Part shown: piece by piece, positions 58,412 through 64,000 of the stretch
How positions within the stretch are numbered: position 1 is the first letter of the stretch
Layout: each line of letters begins with the position of its first letter
From: Pelagimonas sp050633425
GTDB lineage: Bacteria > Pseudomonadota > Alphaproteobacteria > Rhodobacterales > Rhodobacteraceae
Assembly: GCF_050633425.1 (NCBI RefSeq)
Contig: NZ_JBOEGM010000013.1
Location: 248,001 to 312,000, forward strand
Direction of reading: 5' to 3'
Length of the DNA: 64,000 bases
Notes under the pieces: generated by a model
Told to the model about the DNA's origin: nothing
Seen by the model: only the letters and a program-made list of their open reading frames with translations
Database searches by the model: none
Position numbers and translations under genes: made by a program

Positions 58412-59434
58412 TTAGTTGCGCTCTTTGTCGACCATTTTGCCAGCAGAGATCCACGGCATCATGCCGCGCAGTTTTTCGCCGGTGGCTTCGATCTGGTGCT
58501 CGTCGTTGTGACGGCGGGCGGCTTTGATGGTTGGCTGACCAACCGCATTTTCCAGCATGAAGTCACGTACGAACTTGCCGTCCTGAATATCGGTCAGAAC
58601 GTCTTTCATGCGGGCTTTGGTTTCGTCGTAGTTGAGGATACGTGGGCCGGTGACATACTGGCCGTATTCCGCAGTGTTGGAGATCGAGTAATCCATGTTG
58701 GCGATGCCGCCTTCATAGATCAGGTCAACGATCAGCTTCACTTCGTGCAGGCATTCGAAATAAGCCATCTCAGGGGCGTAACCCGCTTCGACGAGTGTTT
58801 CGAAACCACAGCGGATCAGTTCAACCAGACCGCCACACAGAACCGCCTGTTCGCCGAACAGATCGGTTTCACATTCTTCGCGGAAGTTGGTTTCGATGAT
58901 GCCCGAGCGGCCGCCACCGATGGCGGAGCAATAGGACAGGCCGATTTCCAGCGCTTTGCCGGTTGCGTCGCGATCAACGGCAACAAGGCAAGGCACGCCG
59001 CCGCCTTTGGTGTATTCGCCGCGCACGGTGTGACCGGGGCCTTTGGGGGCCATCATGATCACGTCGATGCCTTCTTTGGGCTCGATCAGACCAAAGTGAA
59101 CGTTCAGGCCGTGGGCAAATGCGATGGCAGCGCCTTCACGGATGTTGTCGTGGACGTATTTCTTGTAGGTTTCGGCCTGTAGTTCGTCGGGCATTGTGAA
59201 CATGATCACATCGGCCCAAGCGGCGGCTTCGGCGATACCCATTGTCTTAAGGCCTTCGCCTTCGGCTTTTGCAATCGAAGGAGAACCTTCGCGCAGCGCA
59301 ACAACAAGGTTCTTCGCGCCACTGTCGCGCAGGTTCAGCGCGTGGGCGTGGCCTTGCGAGCCGTAGCCGAGAATGGCAACTTTTTTGTCTTTGATGATGT
59401 TCACGTCGCAATCGCGGTCGTAGTAAACGCGCAT
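58412..59434 (-). CDS. ilvC: Ketol-acid reductoisomerase (NADP+)
   Basis: 340 residues from the ATG at 59434 (MRVYYDRDCDVN), with AAGGAT upstream; more upstream codons are leader. It isomerises and reduces acetolactate or acetohydroxybutyrate in valine and isoleucine synthesis. The Rossmann motif is VAILGYGSQGHAHALNLRDS, the metal-binding region is MMAPKGPGHTVRGEY, and FREECETDLFGEQAVLCGG and the C-terminal EYGQYVTGPRIL follow. It is the short class I enzyme. Divergent from two tandem Lrp genes, probable regulators. Confidence 0.97.
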   Translation of the reverse strand: MRVYYDRDCDVNIIKDKKVAILGYGSQGHAHALNLRDSGAKNLVVALREGSPSIAKAEGEGLKTMGIAEAAAWADVIMFTMPDELQAETYKKYVHDNIREGAAIAFAHGLNVHFGLIEPKEGIDVIMMAPKGPGHTVRGEYTKGGGVPCLVAVDRDATGKALEIGLSYCSAIGGGRSGIIETNFREECETDLFGEQAVLCGGLVELIRCGFETLVEAGYAPEMAYFECLHEVKLIVDLIYEGGIANMDYSISNTAEYGQYVTGPRILNYDETKARMKDVLTDIQDGKFVRDFMLENAVGQPTIKAARRHNDEHQIEATGEKLRGMMPWISAGKMVDKERN

Positions 59435-59484
59435 GATGATAATCCTTATCAGCGTGGTGTTGTTTGGTTGAGGGCCACAATAGG

Positions 59485-59576
59485 GAGTTTCCAGTGGTGA
59501 AAACGGCAAAGCGCATAGGAATTTGCGATTTAACGGAGTTTTCATTCGTTTTTTCAGATGATATGTGAGTTTTCAT
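59485..59576. promoter_or_regulatory. Repeats in the ilvC/lrp divergent region
   Basis: GAGTTTTCAT occurs at 59536-59545 and 59567-59576 (31 bp apart, about three turns), with a weaker copy GAGTTTCCAG at 59485-59494. The second overlaps the lrp start codon. Lrp-type proteins bind helically phased repeats, so these are candidate operators. Confidence 0.5.
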
Positions 59577-60030
59577 GCTTGATGACACTGATCGGCGCAT
59601 TCTGCGCTACTATCAATCCGATCCCGAGGCCCCCGCCGCACGGTTGGCCGAATCCGCCGGTGTGACGGCCACGACGCTATCGCGTCGGTTGGATCGGATG
59701 CGTGATACGGGTGTTCTTAAAGGCGTGCGCAATGTGATCAACTGGCCCGCGCTTGGCTATGAGGTTGAGGTGTCCTTGCGCGTCACGCTAGACAAAACCG
59801 AGGCTCGCGCCTTTGATGAGTTCATCCCGGCGGCGCGTTTGGTGCCCGAAGTCATTGAAATTCAAACCTTCCTCGGACAAGTCGATGTGCGCTTGTCGGT
59901 GATTGCCCGCGACATGGCGCATTATCAACAGCTCTATCGCGACCAACTTTTGGTGCTGCCTCATATCAATGACATCGAAGCGCTTATGCAGGTCGCGCGG
60001 GTCAAGGGCCATGAGGCACTACCAATATGA
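59575..60030 (+). CDS. Lrp/AsnC family regulator, first of a tandem pair
   Basis: 151 residues. Helix-turn-helix residues 1-50 (LDDTDRRILRYYQSDPEAPA, SAGVTATTLSRRLDRMRDTG) and an AsnC-type effector domain (EVIEIQTFLGQVDVRLSVIA, HINDIEALMQVARVKG). It is divergent from ilvC with 140 bp between, so control of branched-chain amino acid synthesis or transport is likely but inferred. The start codon ATG has no strong ribosome-binding site. A second Lrp gene starts 10 bp after its stop. Confidence 0.88.
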   Translation: MLDDTDRRILRYYQSDPEAPAARLAESAGVTATTLSRRLDRMRDTGVLKGVRNVINWPALGYEVEVSLRVTLDKTEARAFDEFIPAARLVPEVIEIQTFLGQVDVRLSVIARDMAHYQQLYRDQLLVLPHINDIEALMQVARVKGHEALPI

Positions 60031-60040
60031 TGGGGCCAAT

Positions 60041-60496
60041 ATGATTGATCTTGATGAAACGGATCGGGCTTTGATCAGGGCGCTGGCCGAAGACGCGACC
60101 CGCAATGCCGGTGCCTTGGGGCGTGATTTAGGCCTGTCGCAACCGGCCTGTTGGCGCCGTATCAAGCGCCTCAAGGAGGCGGGGGTGTTTCGGGGTACCC
60201 GGCTTGAGGTGGATGCCGCCGCCTTGGGGTTTGGCGTTACGGTCTTTTTGGGGGTGAAACTTGCCACCAAGGGACGCGTGTCTTTGGAAGACTTTGAGCG
60301 CGCCGTCACTGCCATCCCCGAAGTGCAAACCGTGGAACATGTGCTTGGGCTTTATGATTATCGCCTGCGCGTCGTCGCCCGCGATATTTCCGACTTTGAA
60401 CGGGTGCTGCGCCGCCGTGTGATGACCTTACCGGGGTTGGGCAATGTTGAGGCAAATGTTTTGCTCAGTGAAGAACGTCGCCCCGGACCAATCTGA
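60041..60496 (+). CDS. Lrp/AsnC family regulator, second of a tandem pair
   Basis: 151 residues from the ATG at 60041. It has the same plan as its neighbour: LDETDRALIRALAEDATRNA, then LGLSQPACWRRIKRLKEAGV, and the effector domain with PEVQTVEHVLGLYDYRLRVV and LPGLGNVEANVLL. The two are clear paralogues but well diverged. Lrp-type proteins can form mixed oligomers, so the pair may work together. An aminotransferase gene follows 71 bp downstream. Confidence 0.9.
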   Translation: MIDLDETDRALIRALAEDATRNAGALGRDLGLSQPACWRRIKRLKEAGVFRGTRLEVDAAALGFGVTVFLGVKLATKGRVSLEDFERAVTAIPEVQTVEHVLGLYDYRLRVVARDISDFERVLRRRVMTLPGLGNVEANVLLSEERRPGPI

Positions 60497-60567
60497 GCCT
60501 CTGCGATCCCCCTTTGATCCCGTGCCAAGCTGCGCTAGGCATGATCCCAACAAATCAGGAGAACATC

Positions 60568-61692
60568 ATGGCGTTGCTCGAAAACGTGGACCCCAACGGG
60601 CTCGAAGAATTTTCGGTCGTGTTTACCGACCGCTCGCTCAATCATATGTCGGCGGCGTTTCAGCAGGTGATGCGCGACATTTCGGGCATGTTGAAGGAGG
60701 TCTATAAAGCCGACGCAGTGGCTTTGGTTCCCGGTGGTGGGACATTTGGGATGGAGGCCGTAGCCCGTCAATTTGGTCGTAATGCTGATGTCCTCGTTGT
60801 GCGCAACGGTTGGTTTTCTTTCCGTTGGAGCCAGATTTTTGACGCTGGCGGCTTTGCCGATACAACCGAGGTTCTCAAAGCCCGTCGGTCGGGCAATGGC
60901 GTTGATGCGCCTTTTGCACCGGCCCCCATCGAAGAGGTTGAGGCCAAAATAGCCGAGGCAAAACCGGATCTGGTCTTTGCCCCGCATGTGGAAACATCGT
61001 CGGGGATGATCTTGCCCGATGAGTATATTACCCGGATGGCCACCGCTGCGCACCAGGTCGGGGCCTTGATGGTGCTGGATTGTATTGCCTCGGGCTGCGC
61101 TTGGGTCGACATGGCGGCGACGGGTGTCGATGTTTTGATTTCTGCGCCGCAAAAGGGCTGGTCCTCAACCCCCTGCGCCGGGTTGGTGATGATGTCGGAG
61201 CGCGCGGTCGCCCGTCTGGAAGAAACAGCGTCGGATAGCTTTGCCGTTGATCTCAAGAAATGGCACAGCATCATGGCCGCCTATGAGGGGGGCGGACATG
61301 CGTATCACGCCACCATGCCGACCGAGGGCCTGCAAATGTTTCGCGACGCGATGATCGAAACCCGCGACTATGGGTTCGATAAACTGCGCGAGGCACAGTT
61401 TGATCTAGGCAACAAAGTGCGGGCTGTTTTGGCAGACAAGGGTATTCGGTCTGTTGCTGCAGAGGGGTTTGGTGCGCCGGGTGTCGTGGTGAGCTATACC
61501 AGCGACCCTGAGGTGCAATCGGGCCGGGCTTTTGCCGCGCGTGGCATGCAAATTGCCGCTGGCGTGCCGCTGCAATGTGACGAAGGTGACGGGTTTTCGA
61601 CCTTCCGCCTTGGGTTGTTTGGGCTGGACAAGCTTTATGATGTTGATGCGACCGTGGCGCGCTTGCGGAGCGTTCTGGACGAGGTTCTGTAA
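60568..61692 (+). CDS. Class V PLP-dependent aminotransferase (alanine/serine-glyoxylate type)
   Basis: 374 residues from the ATG at 60568, with AGGAG upstream. Family features: ALVPGGGTFGMEAVARQFGR, VFAPHVETSSGMILPDEY, LMVLDCIASGCAWVDM (Asp that contacts the PLP ring), and the Schiff-base Lys196 in ISAPQKGWSSTPCAGLVMM. The C-terminal FSTFRLGLFGLDKLYD is typical of the alanine-glyoxylate / serine-glyoxylate aminotransferase group. Substrates cannot be fixed from sequence. It lies behind two Lrp genes and may be co-regulated with them. Confidence 0.88.
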   Translation: MALLENVDPNGLEEFSVVFTDRSLNHMSAAFQQVMRDISGMLKEVYKADAVALVPGGGTFGMEAVARQFGRNADVLVVRNGWFSFRWSQIFDAGGFADTTEVLKARRSGNGVDAPFAPAPIEEVEAKIAEAKPDLVFAPHVETSSGMILPDEYITRMATAAHQVGALMVLDCIASGCAWVDMAATGVDVLISAPQKGWSSTPCAGLVMMSERAVARLEETASDSFAVDLKKWHSIMAAYEGGGHAYHATMPTEGLQMFRDAMIETRDYGFDKLREAQFDLGNKVRAVLADKGIRSVAAEGFGAPGVVVSYTSDPEVQSGRAFAARGMQIAAGVPLQCDEGDGFSTFRLGLFGLDKLYDVDATVARLRSVLDEVL

Positions 61693-61699
61693 AACAGTT

Positions 61700-61720
61700 G
61701 GGGGGTGCCCAGTGCCCCCC
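61700..61720. terminator. G6/C6 hairpin between converging genes
   Basis: GGGGGG and CCCCCC with a 9-base loop, seven bases after the aminotransferase stop and 20 bp from the end of the hydroxylase gene. No T run. Confidence 0.4.
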
Positions 61721-61740
61721 GGTGTCGCCAATCGCGATTA

Positions 61741-62934
61741 TCAGCCCTTGGCACCAAGGCCCAGTTGCATCAGGGTTTTACGAACCGGTTTTACACTATA
61801 GAGCGCATTGAGGGCCGCGGCACGGCTGTCGCGCAGCAAAGGGTTCGACAGCATCGAAGTTTTGTTGAGCACCGTAATTCCGGCCACACGGGCACGGATG
61901 TCGGTGATACGCGCACGGTGATAGGCGTCCAGCATGGCGCGGTCGCCCAAGGTTGACGGGCTGGCAACGGCGAGATCGCGCAGGGCGGTGATATCCTTGA
62001 GGCTCATGTTGAGCCCCTGCGCCCCAATCGGCGGCACCACATGGGCCGCTTCGGCAACCAAGGCTATTCTCTGGCCACATAGAGGATCGGCCTCTTGGGC
62101 AATGATTGGCCAAATCGTCCGCTGTGAGGCAATTTTGAGCGGGCCGAACAAGTGGCAAGACCGGACGGACATCGCCTCTTCGAGTTCGGCATCTGGCAGC
62201 GCCATCAACGCTTGGGCTTTGGGCCCTTCTTCCATCCAGACTACCGCCGATGAGGGGCGCCCTTGATGATCCGGCAGCGGCACCAGTGTAAACGGTCCGC
62301 CGGTGCGGTGAATTTCGGTCGAAACATTGTCGTGGGGAATAGGATGCGTGACCGCAAAGGCCAGCGCCTTTTGCCCAAATCCGGTGGTTTTCACGTCGAT
62401 ACCAGCGGCCTTGCGCATCGGAGAATGGCGGCCATCTGCGGCAATCAGCAAACGGCTGCGCAGGCGGCTCCCATCGGAGAGACCAACGCGGGCTTCACCC
62501 TCGCGGGTAAATAGCGTCGTGGTTGCGGTGCCGGGGCGAAAATCGACGCGATCAAGCGCCTCAAGTTGGGCGGCCATCTCACGGCGCAACAACCAATTGG
62601 GCAAGTTCCACCCAAACGGGCGGTCGGAAATGTCAGAGGCATTGAAATCTTTGGTCACCCGAGGCTCGGGCTCTGGGCCGCCCGCATCGACAATCCGCAT
62701 GGTTTGCAAGGGCATGGCGTGATCCGCCAACCGGGCCCACAACCCGATTTCCTCCAGAAAGGCCTGAGCAGGTTGCAAAAAGGCGGTGGTCCGAAGATCT
62801 GCGCCAGCAGCGTCGCGATCCGTGACTGGCGGGGTCGGATCAACGCAAAGGACAGAAAAACCGGCCTGCGCAAAGGCGGCAGTTGCCGTTAACCCGGCAA
62901 TTCCGCCGCCTGAAATGACGATATCGTAATCCAT
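61741..62934 (-). CDS. UbiH/UbiF/VisC-family FAD-dependent hydroxylase
   Basis: 397 residues. FAD-binding motifs: DYDIVISGGGIAGLTATAAF at the N-terminus, LLIAADGRHSPMRKAAGI (DG motif) in the middle, and IALVAEAAHVVPPIGAQGLN, where the usual GDAAH is AEAAH, as is often seen in Rhodobacterales members. The family hydroxylates the ubiquinone ring. Whether it acts at C1, C5 or C6 is not clear. No other ubi gene is adjacent. It converges with the aminotransferase gene. Confidence 0.9.
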   Translation of the reverse strand: MDYDIVISGGGIAGLTATAAFAQAGFSVLCVDPTPPVTDRDAAGADLRTTAFLQPAQAFLEEIGLWARLADHAMPLQTMRIVDAGGPEPEPRVTKDFNASDISDRPFGWNLPNWLLRREMAAQLEALDRVDFRPGTATTTLFTREGEARVGLSDGSRLRSRLLIAADGRHSPMRKAAGIDVKTTGFGQKALAFAVTHPIPHDNVSTEIHRTGGPFTLVPLPDHQGRPSSAVVWMEEGPKAQALMALPDAELEEAMSVRSCHLFGPLKIASQRTIWPIIAQEADPLCGQRIALVAEAAHVVPPIGAQGLNMSLKDITALRDLAVASPSTLGDRAMLDAYHRARITDIRARVAGITVLNKTSMLSNPLLRDSRAAALNALYSVKPVRKTLMQLGLGAKG

Positions 62935-63016
62935 GGCCTGTCTCGATTTTTGAACATCTTGCCCTGTTCATTTAGGGCAAGGGTTTTCAAAATACCATGC
63001 GGCCAATTGCGGTCGG

Positions 63017-63220
63017 TCAGCCGCCGACCATGATGATCACCAAGACCACAAAAATCACGGGCACCAGTGTCAGAGCCGTCATGGACAGGCCGACCAATCC
63101 AAAGAGCGCTGTGTTCATGGCAAGCACCGCAACCAGTATCAAAGCGATCAGCAGCGCCCACTTTTCGGTGGCTATGGTTTTGTCTTCAACAGCGGCGGGT
63201 GAAACAGTTACGTCGGTCAT
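63017..63220 (-). CDS. Small two-helix membrane protein
   Basis: 67 residues: an N-terminal soluble stretch (TDVTVSPAAVEDKTIATEKW), then two hydrophobic helices (ALLIALILVAVLAMNTALFG and LTLVPVIFVVLVIIMVGG). GGAG lies before the ATG. No family recognised. It lies between the hydroxylase and the HAD gene, on the same strand. Confidence 0.7.
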   Translation of the reverse strand: MTDVTVSPAAVEDKTIATEKWALLIALILVAVLAMNTALFGLVGLSMTALTLVPVIFVVLVIIMVGG

Positions 63221-63317
63221 GAGGGCTCCAGTGGTTGTGCGCCGTCATAGGGCAGTTTGCTGCGCCGCGGCATTGGCAAATAGTCGCATTGGACATATCG
63301 ACCATGTCTATGGGCTG

Positions 63318-63962
63318 TTAGGTCAGCTTCTCCAGAAAGCCGTTGAGATCATCTGTATGATGGTGGATATGGGGTGCTGGTTCGGGAATGGGGGCCACAT
63401 GTACCGTACGCAAACCCATCGCGTGAGGGGCGGCAAGGTTGCGCGGATCATCTTCGAACATGGCGGCGCTGTCAGGGTCTAAACCATCCAGAGCAAAGAC
63501 TGTCTCAAAAGCCTGAGTGTCCGGTTTGGGCGCGTAATCTGCATGCTCAACCCCATAGATTTCATCAAAAGCCGCACTCAATCCGCGTGCTTCCAGGACG
63601 CGCGCGGCATAAGGCGCGCTGCCATTTGTGTAAACGATGCGGCGACCGGGCAATTGCGCAATCAAACGCGCGAGATAGGGATCGGGTTCCAGTACGTCGA
63701 ATGAAATATCATGCACCTCATGCAGGTATGCGTCGGGTTCAATGTCATGTTCGCGCATCAAACCAGCCAATGTTGTGCCATGATCACGCCAGTAGTCTTG
63801 CCGCAACTGATCGGCCCTTGCCTTGTTTACACCCAAGGCCCGCATCACAAAGTCGGTCATCTTGACTTCAATTTGTGGAAACAGCTTTTGGCTTGGTGGA
63901 TACAAGGTGTTGTCGAGGTCAAACACCCATGTGCGGATATGATCAAAATGACGCTTTGGCAT
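63318..63962 (-). CDS. HAD-family pyrimidine 5'-nucleotidase-like phosphatase
   Basis: 214 residues from the ATG at 63962; ATG at 63971 and GTG at 63980 are alternatives. HAD motif I is WVFDLDNTLYPP with the nucleophile Asp, motif II IVYTNGSAPYA, the Lys motif YAPKPDTQAFE and motif IV MFEDDPRNL. The group includes yeast SDT1 and plant phosphatases acting on UMP/CMP, pyridoxal phosphate or FMN; the substrate here is not clear. The small membrane protein gene follows on the same strand. Confidence 0.88.
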   Translation of the reverse strand: MPKRHFDHIRTWVFDLDNTLYPPSQKLFPQIEVKMTDFVMRALGVNKARADQLRQDYWRDHGTTLAGLMREHDIEPDAYLHEVHDISFDVLEPDPYLARLIAQLPGRRIVYTNGSAPYAARVLEARGLSAAFDEIYGVEHADYAPKPDTQAFETVFALDGLDPDSAAMFEDDPRNLAAPHAMGLRTVHVAPIPEPAPHIHHHTDDLNGFLEKLT

Positions 63963-64000
63963 GTTGCCCATGTAAGGCACCCAAGCGGATCAGGCAATGC

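Noticed and set aside
1..64000. tRNA, rRNA, CRISPR arrays, insertion sequences, prophage or attachment sites
   Set aside because: I looked for T-loop signatures, direct-repeat arrays, transposase motifs and integrase genes and found none that hold up.

Overview
The window looks like a chromosomal segment of an alphaproteobacterium of the order Rhodobacterales (Roseobacter group). Support comes from the gene set and order: a PccR/ScfR-type regulator beside propionyl-CoA carboxylase, glyQ/glyS near a PPDK gene, perM-hda-ppk-ppx, folB-folP-glmM, and a short ProS. It also comes from alphaproteobacterial control sites: a GAAC-N7-GAAC LexA box and a TTAA-N7-TTAAC CtrA box. I found no rRNA, tRNA, CRISPR array, insertion sequence or prophage. 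Most of the window is ordinary, densely packed core chromosome, and about 60 protein genes can be supported.

Layout. 1-13 kb: 5' part of an alpha-hydroxy-acid dehydrogenase gene, a receiver-like protein, UvrD/PcrA helicase with an SOS box, an Lrp regulator divergent from hppD, a 1041-residue membrane protein whose ends resemble type II secretion/type IV pilus assembly components, a SIMPL-domain protein, MetY and a glycosyltransferase-like protein. 13-16.6 kb: gatC-gatA, an Excalibur-like lipoprotein and a peptidoglycan amidase. 16.7-30 kb: the methylmalonyl-CoA pathway locus, with pccR, an MFS transporter, pccB, pccA and methylmalonyl-CoA mutase, interleaved with eight small or unknown genes. 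30-33 kb: a VOC protein, a TerB-DnaJ protein, an EEP-family hydrolase and a small exported protein.

33-40 kb: perM-hda-ppk and ppx on the minus strand, with a flagellin gene placed between ppk and ppx. 40-47.5 kb: a TetR regulator with two clear operators and a membrane protein, proS, a DUF2937-type protein, then folB(extended)-folP-glmM and a cell wall hydrolase. 47.6-56 kb: PPDK, an exported pseudo-protease, then glyQ, a membrane-anchored protein and glyS. 56-64 kb: hemerythrin-like protein, EamA transporter, ilvC divergent from two tandem Lrp genes, a class V aminotransferase, a UbiH-type hydroxylase, a small membrane protein and a HAD pyrimidine 5'-nucleotidase-like protein.

How the genes work together. 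PccR probably senses short-chain acyl-CoA and controls pccB, and perhaps the divergent MFS gene and itself, through TTTGCAAA-type octamers. PccA/PccB plus the mutase carry propionyl-CoA to succinyl-CoA; the epimerase is not in the window. PPK and PPX make and degrade polyphosphate. folB-folP-glmM join folate and cell wall precursor synthesis. Lrp-type regulators sit next to tyrosine catabolism (hppD) and branched-chain amino acid synthesis (ilvC).

The least explained items are the 1041-residue GspL/PilM-PilP/GspC-like chimera, the exported trypsin-fold protein lacking its catalytic His and Ser, the extended FolB, ribosome-binding sites buried in long hairpins (ppx and the DUF2937-type gene), and palindromic DNA sites in the pcc locus and upstream of metY.
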